Below, one piece after another: positions 1 to 8,438 of a stretch of 60,098 nucleotides of DNA. The notes under the pieces are model-generated. The model saw nothing but the letters and a program-made list of their open reading frames with translations, was not told where the DNA came from and did no database searches. The position numbers and the translations under genes were made by a program. This DNA is from an uncultured Desulfovibrionaceae bacterium (GTDB taxonomy: Bacteria; Desulfobacterota; Desulfovibrionia; Desulfovibrionales; Desulfovibrionaceae): the NCBI GenBank assembly GCA_949741925.1, contig CATJOY010000040.1:1-60098 (forward strand), in the 5' to 3' direction. Positions within the stretch are counted from its first letter, which is position 1, and each line of letters begins with the position of its first letter.

Positions 1-404
1 AACGTCTTCTACGGAAGCAAGTAGCATGAAGGGCTAACGTCGGGCCGGGTTAGACTTGGGTGAGCGAATAGCAGGATAAGGCTCGGGCAAAAGCCCGGGA
101 ACCCGCGAAAGACGCTCAAAGAAGGCCTGAGAGGGGAAGGCGCGGCGTTTTTGCGGCGCTGGAAGCTCAGCCGCCCATCCGGGGGGGCGGCTGAGGCAAG
201 GGCCCGGAAGCCGTTCCGGGCCCTTTTCCCTCAAAACCGGAAATACCACGCTGAGGCCATCGCGTTGTGAAGTCGGTCTCCTGCCTAACGAGGGGAAATA
301 CCGGCCGCATGGAACTGCTGAAGTCCGGGCGACGGGAGGCGGTAGCGGCAATGCCTATCGCTCGAAGGGCTTTTAGCTTTCACCCGAAAGCGCTGGAGAA
401 AGCA
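1..404. other. Left-edge non-coding stretch with two hairpins
   Basis: No convincing gene lies here. The first reading frame gives a seven-residue tail ending in TAG at 22-24, which could be the end of a gene outside the window, but nothing supports that. The stretch holds an 11-bp perfect hairpin (arms 166-176 and 185-195) and, directly after it, a second hairpin with a T run (198-227). The rest, 228-404, shows no recognisable RNA gene or promoter. Confidence 0.4.
198..227 (+). terminator. Rho-independent terminator-like hairpin
   Basis: A perfect 10-bp stem (200-209 with 214-223, loop GCCG) is followed by TTTT at 224-227. It reads as a terminator for something transcribed on the plus strand from beyond the left edge. 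A GC-rich hairpin at 166-195 precedes it. Confidence 0.55.
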
Positions 405-719
405 ATGAGTGACTATAGATGCTGCGGGTATTGCCGTCATCGCCGTCGAATCGCCGGCGGCCTGTACGGCTGCCCCAAAGCCTTTGAACAGGCCCGGGAT
501 TACGGCATCCCTGTAGTGGCCTTGTATAAGGATGGCGGATGTCCCTTGCTGCCCGTATCGATGGAGAGCAAGGCCGTCTGTGAAGCAGATTTTGAATTGA
601 TGGATCTTTATGACCTGGCTCGAGAGTGGGGCTGGGATATTGCCCTAGGGGCGCACGGATTCGATCCCGAGGTTGATCCCTTTCTGGAGTATATCCCGGA
701 AGAGCACTGGCAAAGGTAG
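405..719 (+). CDS. Small cysteine-rich hypothetical protein (104 aa)
   Basis: I do not recognise this family. The start at 405 is chosen because GGAGAA lies eight bases upstream and because the earlier in-frame ATG at 267 has no ribosome site. The N-terminal third carries a CCGYC cluster and two further Cys residues (GCP motifs), a spacing that could bind a metal or form disulfides. The C-terminal half is acidic and aromatic, and no signal peptide or membrane segment is visible. It is convergent with cobA-hemD, with a strong hairpin between them. The clean Shine-Dalgarno site and the non-repetitive sequence argue that it is real, but no function can be given. Confidence 0.6.
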   Translation: MSDYRCCGYCRHRRRIAGGLYGCPKAFEQARDYGIPVVALYKDGGCPLLPVSMESKAVCEADFELMDLYDLAREWGWDIALGAHGFDPEVDPFLEYIPEEHWQR

Positions 720-776
720 CGCGGCTGGGAAAACCGCCATCAAGCGGTTGTGCGCTTCGGGCGTGAAGAAGTTTGA

Positions 777-805
777 CGGCGGCCAGGGCAGCGCCCTGGT
801 CGCCG
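777..805. terminator. Strong hairpin between convergent genes
   Basis: A 13-bp stem with one G-U pair (777-789 with 793-805, loop AGC) sits between the ends of the Cys-rich gene and cobA-hemD. There is no T run on either side, so termination is inferred from position and stem strength. A weaker AACCGC/GCGGTT hairpin lies at 730-747. Confidence 0.4.
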
Positions 806-835
806 GAAGCGTACAGGAGAAGATGTTAGGCCTTC

Positions 836-2362
836 TCAAGGGGCACTGGTTCCCAGATTCTGGGTTATGGCTTCCACCAAGGCCGGAATAGTATGGACTT
901 CGGGCATGATGTGGCAAGGCAGGCCGTGTTGCTCAAGGGTTTCGGCCGTCACCGGCCCGATACAGGCAAACCGGAGCGCCGGAAACTGCCGCAGTATCTC
1001 CGGCGGGATCACGCTGAGAAAGTTCTTAACTGCTGAAGACGAAGCAAAACTGAGGGCCTGGATCTCCCCGGCCTGCAGATGGTTTATAAGATCCTGCCGC
1101 CCGTTAACTTCAGGAAGCGTATCGTACACGGTGACGGCGTCAACTCGAGCCCCGGCGGCCGTTAGGGCGTCCGGCAGTATGGTTCTTGCTGAGGAAGCGC
1201 GGGGAATAAGGATGTTTTTGCCCTGCATCCCCTGCGAAAGCAGACCTTGGGCCAAGCTTTCAGCAACAAAGCGCGGCGGAAGATAATCCGCCCTGATGCC
1301 GCGCACTTTCAAAGCCTCAGCAGTGGCTGGTCCGACGGCCGCTGCCTTGGCCATGCCGAGGGCCCGGCTATCGAGACCGAGCAAATCCAGGTGTTCCCAG
1401 AAAAAGCGGACGCTGTTGGCAGAGGTAAAAATAATCCAGTCGTATTCATGAATCCTGTGGATGGCTTCATGAATCGGGGCATACTCACGGCAGGGTTCCA
1501 CCCGAATGGCCGGGTATTCGTAAATTTTGGCTCCCAGGCGGCTGAGATGCTCGGCAATGAGGCTGTTTTGTTCGCGAGAGCGCGTGACCACAATGCCCTT
1601 GCCCAGAAGCGGCTTTTTTTCAAACCAGGCCAGCCGATCATGCAGCCGGGCCACTTCGCCGACGATGATCAGACAAGGCGCGGAAAACCCTTTTTCAATG
1701 GCCTTTTCGTGAAGGGTTTCCAGGCTGGCGACCAGGCTGCGGTGATGTGGCGTGGTGCCCCACTGGACTAGGGCAGCCGGGGTTTGTGGAGCCAACCCCG
1801 CCGCGATCAACTTGGCCGCGATGAGGGGCAGGTTTTTCATGCCCATAAAAAAAACCAAAGTGCTGTTGCTTGCGGCCATGGCTTCCCAGTTATGGGCGGA
1901 GGCCTTTTTGCCGGGATCCTCGTGCCCTGTTGCCAACATCACCGAAGAGGCATAGGCGCGATGGGTGAGGGGAATGCCCGCATAGGCCGTGGCGGCAAGA
2001 GCGCTGCTGATGCCGGGGACGACCTCAAAATCAATGTTTTCCGCCGCCAGCTCCTCGGCTTCTTCAGCACCGCGGCCGAACATATAGGGATCGCCGCCCT
2101 TGAGCCGGGCCACGGATTTTCCCCGCCGGGCGGTCTCGATGAGCAGCCGGGTGATCTCCGCTTGGGGCAAGGTGTGATCGCCGCCTTTCTTGCCCACATA
2201 AATGATCTCGGCATCCGGACGGGCCAGCGACAACAACTCGGGATTGGCGAGATAGTCGTAGATAACTACGTCACAGGCGGAGAGAAGTTCCTTGCCGCGC
2301 AAGGTGAACAGCCCGGGATCGCCGGGGCCTGCGCCAATGAGATAGACCGTGCCCGTTCGCAT
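836..2362 (-). CDS. cobA-hemD: Fused uroporphyrinogen-III methyltransferase / uroporphyrinogen-III synthase (CobA-HemD)
   Basis: This 508-residue fusion makes uroporphyrinogen III from hydroxymethylbilane (C-terminal half, HemD) and methylates it twice with S-adenosylmethionine to precorrin-2 (N-terminal half, SUMT/CobA), feeding siroheme, cobalamin and the siroheme-dependent heme route. Residues about 1-240 carry the SUMT motifs GAGPGDPGL near the start, KGGDPYMFGRG near residue 90 and VVPGISSALAA near 115; residues about 250-505 match HemD. Such fusions are known from sulfate reducers, which need siroheme for dissimilatory sulfite reductase. The start lies two bases after the stop of the preceding secreted-protein gene, so it is probably the last gene of a valS-led transcript. 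The ribosome site (GGAATAA) is weak, suggesting coupling. Confidence 0.93.
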   Translation of the reverse strand: MRTGTVYLIGAGPGDPGLFTLRGKELLSACDVVIYDYLANPELLSLARPDAEIIYVGKKGGDHTLPQAEITRLLIETARRGKSVARLKGGDPYMFGRGAEEAEELAAENIDFEVVPGISSALAATAYAGIPLTHRAYASSVMLATGHEDPGKKASAHNWEAMAASNSTLVFFMGMKNLPLIAAKLIAAGLAPQTPAALVQWGTTPHHRSLVASLETLHEKAIEKGFSAPCLIIVGEVARLHDRLAWFEKKPLLGKGIVVTRSREQNSLIAEHLSRLGAKIYEYPAIRVEPCREYAPIHEAIHRIHEYDWIIFTSANSVRFFWEHLDLLGLDSRALGMAKAAAVGPATAEALKVRGIRADYLPPRFVAESLAQGLLSQGMQGKNILIPRASSARTILPDALTAAGARVDAVTVYDTLPEVNGRQDLINHLQAGEIQALSFASSSAVKNFLSVIPPEILRQFPALRFACIGPVTAETLEQHGLPCHIMPEVHTIPALVEAITQNLGTSAP

Positions 2363-2364
2363 AC

Positions 2365-2805
2365 TTATTCCGCCCTGCGCATGATAATGCCCTGGCCCAC
2401 GATGATGGAGCCGTCTTCACGCAACCGGAGGGTATAGCGGCGGTGTTCTCCGGAGATGATCAGGCTTTTTTCGCTGAGCTCTATATTTTCAATAGTAAAG
2501 CTGCTTTGCGCGCCGCCGGGACCTGTTTCCACGGCCTGGCGGCGGGGAATATCGAGGTTCAGACCAACAGCGGCTATATTGGCACGCAGATCTTCCAATT
2601 CATAGGATTCCATAGGGCGGGTCCTGATATCGCTCAGATGGGTGATGGTGGCGTCAACATCGGGAACCCATCTGCCGCTAAACCATTCAGGCTGATTGGG
2701 AGCGAACCCCGCGCAGAAGGAGGCAGACGGGAACGCTAGGGCCGAGAGTACAACGGAGACCAAAAGGAAGGCGGAGGCGCAACGCGCCCGGAGTATAGCG
2801 GACAT
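2365..2805 (-). CDS. Secreted small hypothetical protein (paralogue family, 146 aa)
   Basis: No named family is recognised. The first about 31 residues form a signal peptide (basic start, hydrophobic stretch, then ASFCAGF). The mature part starts with FSGRWVPDVDATI, a G-x-W-x-x-D-x-x-A-T pattern shared with the next gene upstream and resembling the proteins encoded at 2828-3262 and 18103-18522. The rest alternates short beta-like segments ending in a basic tail, as in small lipocalin-like folds (inference). GAGGAG lies seven bases before the start. It sits between its paralogue and cobA-hemD, 22 bases and 2 bases away, so it is likely co-transcribed. Confidence 0.75.
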   Translation of the reverse strand: MSAILRARCASAFLLVSVVLSALAFPSASFCAGFAPNQPEWFSGRWVPDVDATITHLSDIRTRPMESYELEDLRANIAAVGLNLDIPRRQAVETGPGGAQSSFTIENIELSEKSLIISGEHRRYTLRLREDGSIIVGQGIIMRRAE

Positions 2806-2827
2806 GGGTATCTCCTCAACGTAGTCG

Positions 2828-3262
2828 TCAGCGCGGCCGGGTCAGCACCACGTCGTAGCCAAGGCGCAGCCTGCCGTCAGGCAAGAAAAAGGCCTCTACC
2901 GGATCGCTGTTGCCGTCGAGATAAAGCTGTAATCTACCGGCGGATTTCTCCTCAACCCGGTTGATATAAGAGATTTCCTCGATTTTTTCGACCGTGTCGT
3001 CTATCGGCGTGCCGGTCAGGCGGTAAATCAAGGCATGGTTTTCCAGATCAAACGTTACGGTCATATGCCCGATTGCCTCAAGCATTTTTTCCGTTTCATC
3101 GCGTGGTTCACCATTTTTTTCCACTACCAAATCGAGAGTGGCCGAAATATCGATGGCCCAGGTCCCCGCCAGCGTAGCGACGGAGGCTCCGGCCTCCGCC
3201 GCAAGGATGAGGAGAAAGCACACCAAGGGCGCTATGAAGCGCGTGGCAGTGAGGGGCAGCAT
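2828..3262 (-). CDS. Secreted small hypothetical protein (paralogue family, 144 aa)
   Basis: A signal peptide of about 26 residues ends at AGASVA. The mature protein begins LAGTWAIDISATL, then shows MTVTFDLE in the middle and a hydrophobic strand near LRLGYDVVLTR at the end. The same layout (G-x-W near the N-terminus, M-T-x-T-F-D in the middle, an F-x-L-x-D-G-x-L-like strand late) occurs in the lipoprotein at 18103-18522 and partly in the neighbour at 2365-2805. Function is unknown; a periplasmic beta-barrel-like binding or quality-control role is only a guess. AAGGAAGG lies upstream of the start. It follows valS by 33 bases on the same strand. Confidence 0.75.
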   Translation of the reverse strand: MLPLTATRFIAPLVCFLLILAAEAGASVATLAGTWAIDISATLDLVVEKNGEPRDETEKMLEAIGHMTVTFDLENHALIYRLTGTPIDDTVEKIEEISYINRVEEKSAGRLQLYLDGNSDPVEAFFLPDGRLRLGYDVVLTRPR

Positions 3263-3295
3263 TCTATCCTTCCTTCTTGTTCAGCATCCGGTGGA

Positions 3296-5989
3296 TCAGA
3301 GAGCCTCGCGAAAGCGTTGCTGCAAGGCCAGAAGCTTGACCCGGGCATCCTCAAGTTCAGCCACACGGGCCTTATCGCGTTCCACTATTTCCGCCGGAGC
3401 CCGCTGTACATAGTTTTCGTTGGCCAATTTGCCCGCCAACATGGCGTGTTCCTTAGCCATCTTGGCTAGTTCCTTATCCAGGCGGGTCAGTTCATCCTGG
3501 AAATTCACCGCGCCTTCCAGGGGCAGGATAATTTCATTCCCGGCGGCCACACTACTGGCCGAAGCCTTGGGCGCGTGCGCCTCCGGATCGATAACGCATT
3601 CCCCGAGTCGGGCCAGGAAAACGATCAGGCTGCTGTTCGCCGTGAGGAGCTCCCGGGCCGCGTCATCCTGGGGCCGGATCACTGCCTTGAGACGGAGCGA
3701 GGGGGCGATATTCAGTTCCGCCCGCATAGTCCTGATGGCGGTGATGGCCGCCTGGAGCATTTCCATATCGGCTACGGCCTGCGGATTCAGGCAGGCCGGG
3801 CGTTCAGCCGGGAACGGTTCGCGGGCGATATCCGGAATGCCTCCCTCGCGAATAGGAGCCTGAGGCAGAGCCTTCCAGATTTCCGCCGTGACAAAGGGCA
3901 TGATTGGGTGCAACAGCAGCATGGCTTCGCGCAGAACCAGCCAGAGCACGGCCCTGGCCTTGGCTTGTTCCTCGCCGCCGGCCTGGAGGGCGGGCTTGAT
4001 CAGTTCCAGGTACCAGTCACAGATTTCGTTCCAGATAAAGGTATACAGGGTTAGTGCCGCATCGTTGAAACGGTAGTCTGCTATTGCCGTTTTGAGGGCG
4101 CTTTTGGTTTCTTCCAGGCGGTGCAGTATCCAGCGGTACTGGACGCCTTCCAGGGTTTCCGGCGCTGCGGCAAGACGAAGATAAAGGTTATGGGCTTCCT
4201 CATTTGGAAGGTTCAGCAGGGCAAAGCGGGCCGCATTCCAGATTTTATTCACAAAATGGCGGTAGCCCTCGATACGTTCTTCAGAAAGGCGGATATCCCG
4301 GCCCATGGCCGCAAAGGCGGTCATGGTGAAGCGTAGAGAATCCGTGCCGTATTTTTCGATCATTTCCAAAGGATCAATGACGTTGCCCGTGGATTTGGAC
4401 ATCTTCTTCCCTTCGCCATCCCGCACCAGGGCGTGGATATAGACGTGGCGGAAGGGCACCCGATCCATAAAGTGCAGGCCCATCATCATCATTCTGGCTA
4501 CCCAGAAGAAAAGAATATCAAAGGCCGTCACCAGCACGCTGGTCGGGTAAAAGGCTTCCAGCTCTTTGGTTTTTTCCGGCCACCCCATGGTCGAAAAAGG
4601 CCATAGGGCCGCAGAGAACCAGGTATCCAGCACATCCGGATCCTGGGTTAGGGAAGTTTTACCGCATTGCGGGCAGCAGGAGGGCGTTTCCTCGCTGGCG
4701 AAGAGCTTTCCGCAAGCATCGCAGGTCCAAGCCGGGATGCGGTGGCCCCACCAGAGCTGACGGCTAATGCACCAATCGCGGATGGTGTCCATCCAATGAT
4801 CGTAAGTCTTTAGCCAGGAAGTCGGAAAGATCTGGGTTTCTCCACGCATGGCCTCTTTGGCCCTGGCCGCCAGCGGAGCCACCTTGACAAACCATTGGGT
4901 GGAGACATGCGGCTCGATGACTGATTGGCAGCGGTAGCAGTGGCCGACATTGTGGCCGTACTCCTCCACGCTCTCCAAAGCGCCTGCTGCGCGCAAATCC
5001 TCAACGATCTTTTCTCGAGCTTCTTCCTTGGTCAGCCCTTGGTATTTCCCGGCCTTGGCGTTCATTCTGCCTTCGGCGTCGATAACCTGGATGAATTCCA
5101 GCTTGTGCTTGCGGCCGAGCTCCCAGTCGTTATGGTCGTGGGAGGGGGTGACCTTGAGCGCGCCCGTGCCGAATTCCCTATCTACATATTTATCGGCGAT
5201 GACGGGAATTTCCTTGCCGACCAGGGGCAGAATAACCGTTTTGCCGATGAGGTGCGTATAGCGTTCATCATCAGGGTTCACGGCAACGGCGGTATCCCCG
5301 AGCATGGTCTCGGGCCGAGTGGTGGCGATGGTCAGATGGCCGGAACCGTCGGCCAAGGGGTAACGTATCTTCCAGAGGTGGCCGGCCTGAGGGTGGTGTT
5401 CCACTTCATCATCAGCCAAGGCCGTGTGGCAGCGGTTGCACCAGTTGATAATATAATCGCCTTTATAGATCAGGCCTTCGTTGAACAAGGTGACAAACAC
5501 CTTGCGTACTGCCCGGGAAAGCCCTTCGTCCATGGTAAAGCGTTCGCGGGTCCAGTCTACCGAAGAGCCCATGGCCTTGATCTGGCGGCGGATGTTCTCG
5601 CCGTATTCTTCCTTCCATTCCCAGACACGTTCGATAAAGGCCTCACGCCCGAGGTCGTGCCGGGTTTTTCCTTCGGTTCCCAGACGGCGCTCAACCACAT
5701 TTTGGGTGGCAATGCCGGCGTGGTCCTCGCCGGGAATCCAGAGCACCGTTTTACCGAGCTGCCGGGCGTGGCGGCACAGGATATCCTGTAAGGTCAGGTT
5801 GAAGGCGTGGCCGATATGGAGGTTCCCGGTGACGTTGGGCGGTGGGATAACAATACTGAAGGTTCCTTTGGGGTTTTCCAGGGCCTCTGTGGGGTCCGGG
5901 GTAAAGGCGCGGGTTGTTTCCCAGTGATCCCGCCAGTGCGGTTCAACGGCTTTGGGGTCGTATCCCTTGGGCAGGGCGTTCTCGCTCAT
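3296..5989 (-). CDS. valS: Valyl-tRNA synthetase
   Basis: This cytoplasmic class I aminoacyl-tRNA synthetase charges tRNA-Val and edits mischarged threonine. At 897 residues it has the usual length. The HIGH-type motif appears as LHIGHAF near residue 57, the KMSKS loop as KMSKSTGNVIDP in the middle of the protein, and a Cys-rich zinc region (CDACGK, CCPQCGK) near residue 430. The last about 70 residues form the tRNA-binding coiled coil typical of ValRS. The sequence is intact. It heads a minus-strand series continuing with two secreted proteins and cobA-hemD. No T-box leader was seen upstream. Confidence 0.97.
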   Translation of the reverse strand: MSENALPKGYDPKAVEPHWRDHWETTRAFTPDPTEALENPKGTFSIVIPPPNVTGNLHIGHAFNLTLQDILCRHARQLGKTVLWIPGEDHAGIATQNVVERRLGTEGKTRHDLGREAFIERVWEWKEEYGENIRRQIKAMGSSVDWTRERFTMDEGLSRAVRKVFVTLFNEGLIYKGDYIINWCNRCHTALADDEVEHHPQAGHLWKIRYPLADGSGHLTIATTRPETMLGDTAVAVNPDDERYTHLIGKTVILPLVGKEIPVIADKYVDREFGTGALKVTPSHDHNDWELGRKHKLEFIQVIDAEGRMNAKAGKYQGLTKEEAREKIVEDLRAAGALESVEEYGHNVGHCYRCQSVIEPHVSTQWFVKVAPLAARAKEAMRGETQIFPTSWLKTYDHWMDTIRDWCISRQLWWGHRIPAWTCDACGKLFASEETPSCCPQCGKTSLTQDPDVLDTWFSAALWPFSTMGWPEKTKELEAFYPTSVLVTAFDILFFWVARMMMMGLHFMDRVPFRHVYIHALVRDGEGKKMSKSTGNVIDPLEMIEKYGTDSLRFTMTAFAAMGRDIRLSEERIEGYRHFVNKIWNAARFALLNLPNEEAHNLYLRLAAAPETLEGVQYRWILHRLEETKSALKTAIADYRFNDAALTLYTFIWNEICDWYLELIKPALQAGGEEQAKARAVLWLVLREAMLLLHPIMPFVTAEIWKALPQAPIREGGIPDIAREPFPAERPACLNPQAVADMEMLQAAITAIRTMRAELNIAPSLRLKAVIRPQDDAARELLTANSSLIVFLARLGECVIDPEAHAPKASASSVAAGNEIILPLEGAVNFQDELTRLDKELAKMAKEHAMLAGKLANENYVQRAPAEIVERDKARVAELEDARVKLLALQQRFREAL

Positions 5990-6574
5990 GGCACTTCTCC
6001 GGAGTAAGGTGTCTCGCTGAAAGAATTTTTTATACTACTGTTTTTCACCGCAGTGTACAAGTAGCGGAAAGAGGGGGAAGCGGGCTCCTTTGCCGTGGCT
6101 GTCTCCGGATATGGGGCGTTGCCGTATGCCCTGATAGGGGCGTGAGGGCGGGCAGCTCCCAACGTTTTCCGCTGATATGTTCTCAAAAAGAGAGGCCGGG
6201 CAGCCGCACGGAGCGTTTGCCTCTAGTAAATATTCCAGGAAAGAATAATTCCAAAGAATAGGAAAATATATGTGGGTATGCTGAGAAGAAAAGACAAGAA
6301 GCGGCGCGCCTGCAGTGCTGAATAACCCTGTGCTGCCGCCCCGGCGGGATGCGCCACCACCGGAGCTACCGGCAGTATGCCGGTCCAAGGGCGGTTTATT
6401 GAAAAGAGGTAAGAAACCTTCGTAAGCCCGACAGGCCCGCGGCTTTCTTGGAGCCCCCCTTCTGTTGCGGGCATTGCGCAAGAATCCCTTGCCGCAAGGG
6501 CGGCATTCCGGGAAAGCGGCGTGAAGCCCTTCAGGCGGCTTGAAAACGCGTCAGGGCTCGGGAGCGTTGGGCGT
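5990..6574. other. 585-base gap upstream of valS
   Basis: No gene is supported: the open frames here lack ribosome sites and protein-like composition. Close to valS there is an A/T-rich patch holding a possible promoter (6032-6060). The rest is G+C-rich with short inverted repeats. No tRNA, T-box or other RNA was recognised. Confidence 0.4.
6032..6060 (-). promoter_or_regulatory. Possible sigma-70 promoter of valS
   Basis: On the minus strand TTGTAC (6060-6055) is followed after 17 bases by TAGTAT (6037-6032), inside an A/T-rich patch about 43-70 bases before the valS start. The match to consensus is only partial, so this is a weak call. Confidence 0.3.
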
Positions 6575-6874
6575 TCAATCCGTTGTATCCACGTTCATCC
6601 AGGATTCCAGAACGTCAATGAGTTTTCTGGCTTGATCCGGGCTGGAAATAGTAAATTTGGATTGCTGCCGGTACTCGTTGCCTTTTTTCTGGTAGCGTCG
6701 GATAGTATATTTATCCGGTCCGTAGGCTTCTTTAGCCCGGTTCCACTCCTGGTAACGGAAAATCACCGTGGCCCAGGCCCCTTTGCTGAGAATGGCCTTA
6801 TCCAGTTCCTTGATGATTTGGAGGCCATCTTCCTCATAGGCTATGCTGAGTTCTTCAACCGTGCTTGCGGCCAT
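6575..6874 (-). CDS. Conserved hypothetical protein (99 aa)
   Basis: The start ATG at 6874 is chosen because AAGGAG lies six bases upstream; the ATG two codons earlier abuts that site and is unlikely. The protein is soluble, with an acidic N-terminus (VEELSIAYEEDG), a central KAILSKGAWATVIFRYQEW stretch and a basic middle (YTIRRYQKKGNEY) before FTISSPDQARKLI. From memory, close relatives are widespread in desulfobacteria, but I know of no assigned function. The dense aromatic and charged pattern suggests a compact nucleic-acid- or protein-binding fold (inference). It precedes the valS gap and follows the MFS gene on the same strand. Confidence 0.75.
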   Translation of the reverse strand: MAASTVEELSIAYEEDGLQIIKELDKAILSKGAWATVIFRYQEWNRAKEAYGPDKYTIRRYQKKGNEYRQQSKFTISSPDQARKLIDVLESWMNVDTTD

Positions 6875-6950
6875 TGTCATCTCCTTGTTGCATGGGGGTG
6901 GGGCAACGGGGCGGTTTACAAGCGCCGAACATGCCAACAGCCCGGCCGGT

Positions 6951-8204
6951 TTAGAGCCCCTTAGTCTTAAGCAGAGGATCCACAGTGGTATCGTAAATCC
7001 GCAGCTTGCCGTAATGGAGGAGCCCGACCAAAAATGCCATCAGGCCACAGAGAAGCGCGGCGTTTTGAGGACCGGCGATTTCCGCGATATGCCCGAAAAT
7101 CAGAATTCCTATGGGGCCGAAGCCGAGGCCACCCAGCATGTACAAGCTCATTACCCGGCCGCGCTTGTTCTCGTCAACCACTGATTGCATCAACGAATTG
7201 GAAGCCACGGCCGCTGAAACCACGGTGAAGCCCATAAATGGCATAAGGGCTACCGATAATCTCCAGTCGGTGATAAACGAAAAGACGATAAAAACCAGGC
7301 CGAAGCCCGTCTGCATCCGGCAGAAATGCCGGGGAAGCTGGCGGGTGTGTATTTTGGCGGCCATGTACATAACGCCGACCAGCGCTCCGATGCCCAGGGC
7401 CCCGAGGAGCGAGCCCAGATGACGGGAATCCCCGCCCAATACCTCTTTGGCAAAGAGCGGGAGCATAATGGTGTAGGTCATGGAAAAGAAGTTGAAGGCA
7501 TAGGTAAAAATCAGGTTGAGCCTGATAGGAGCTACGCCCATGGCGTAGGAGAGCCCCTCACGCAAGGCGCTGAGGCGTTTTTGCTCTCTCGGCGCAAGTT
7601 CTCGCTGAGGCAAGCGCATGGCGCAATAAGCATAGAGAACAAACATGTGGGCAATGCCGTTGAGAAGGAAGCAGGAGACTTCCCCCCCGGCCTTGACCAC
7701 AAAGCCGGCCACGGCTGGACCGATGAGGCGGGCCAGGTTGAAGCTGCCGGATTGAAGCGACAGGGCGCTTTGGAGTTGCGAAGGGTGGTTGATCATCTGG
7801 GCGATGCTGGCTTGGCGGGCAGGCATATCCACGGCCGTAATGATGCCCAACAGAAAGCTGAGGAGCAGGATGGCCGGATAACTCAACTGCCCCATATGGA
7901 GCAACAACGCCATGGTAAAGGAATGGACGATCGTCACGGCCTGGGTCGTGATCAAAACCGCGCGCAGGTCGTGCCGGTCCAGAAAGACGCCGATAAACAG
8001 CCCCAGAATGAAAACCGGAGCCTGGTTGACGAATTCCACCAGCCCCATGCGCGAGGCCGAGCGGGTAATTTCCAGCACCAGCCAGGACATGGCCAGACGC
8101 TGCATCCATGTGCCGGTCAGGGCGACGCACTGACCGAAAAAGTAGAGGCGGAAGTTCCGCGCACTTAAGGCCGCAAGAGCCCGTATTTCGGAAATTTGGG
8201 GCAC
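6951..8204 (-). CDS. MFS transporter (MFS_3/DUF894-like exporter)
   Basis: A 417-residue integral membrane protein with about twelve hydrophobic segments. The start is typical of the MFS_3 group: LSARNFRLYFFGQ, then GTWMQRLAMSWLVL. The loop between helices 2 and 3 carries GVFLDRHDLR, and the second half begins after a basic central loop (LAPREQKRLSALREG). This group contains exporters such as EntS-like siderophore exporters, but the substrate here cannot be read from sequence. The start codon is GTG, with GGAG about ten bases upstream. It lies downstream of dapA with a 234-base gap containing a CCGCCCCG/CGGGGCGG-type hairpin near 8229-8246. Confidence 0.85.
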   Translation of the reverse strand: MPQISEIRALAALSARNFRLYFFGQCVALTGTWMQRLAMSWLVLEITRSASRMGLVEFVNQAPVFILGLFIGVFLDRHDLRAVLITTQAVTIVHSFTMALLLHMGQLSYPAILLLSFLLGIITAVDMPARQASIAQMINHPSQLQSALSLQSGSFNLARLIGPAVAGFVVKAGGEVSCFLLNGIAHMFVLYAYCAMRLPQRELAPREQKRLSALREGLSYAMGVAPIRLNLIFTYAFNFFSMTYTIMLPLFAKEVLGGDSRHLGSLLGALGIGALVGVMYMAAKIHTRQLPRHFCRMQTGFGLVFIVFSFITDWRLSVALMPFMGFTVVSAAVASNSLMQSVVDENKRGRVMSLYMLGGLGFGPIGILIFGHIAEIAGPQNAALLCGLMAFLVGLLHYGKLRIYDTTVDPLLKTKGL

Positions 8205-8438
8205 GAGGGTTCCGCTCCCGAATGTCTCCGCCCCGGAGCCGGGGCGGGGAGATGGTTAGAGGCTGGCGCACAATGCCTTTCTGCCGCAACGCCGAAGTGT
8301 TTTTTCCCTGGCGGGGCGTCAGCCGGGAAAAAAACGAGCGCCGCGTATATTCAATATGCCTTCGCCCGCTTTGTTCCATCGTTTTCGCCAGGGAAATCAC
8401 TCGGCGTTGTGCGGACGAAATCTTTTTTGAAACAGCCC

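Noticed and set aside
1-230. RNase P RNA, tmRNA or similar RNA at the left edge
   Set aside because: Two hairpins suggest an RNA end, but none of the conserved cores of these RNAs could be recognised.
4925-5791. Long plus-strand open frame (288 codons) opposite valS
   Set aside because: Runs fully inside valS on the other strand, no ribosome site, and composition is that of an antisense shadow.
6035-6481. Open frames in the valS upstream gap
   Set aside because: No ribosome site, Pro/Arg/Ser-rich, overlapping one another in different frames.
5990-6574. T-box leader upstream of valS
   Set aside because: The T-box antiterminator sequence is absent on the minus strand.
7326-8168. Plus-strand open frame opposite the MFS gene
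   Set aside because: Gln/His/Gly-rich shadow of a membrane protein; no start signal.
8300-8334. Terminator between dapA and the MFS gene
   Set aside because: CCC-T-GGC/GCCGGG with T and A runs is palindromic, but the T run is on the wrong side of the stem for either strand.
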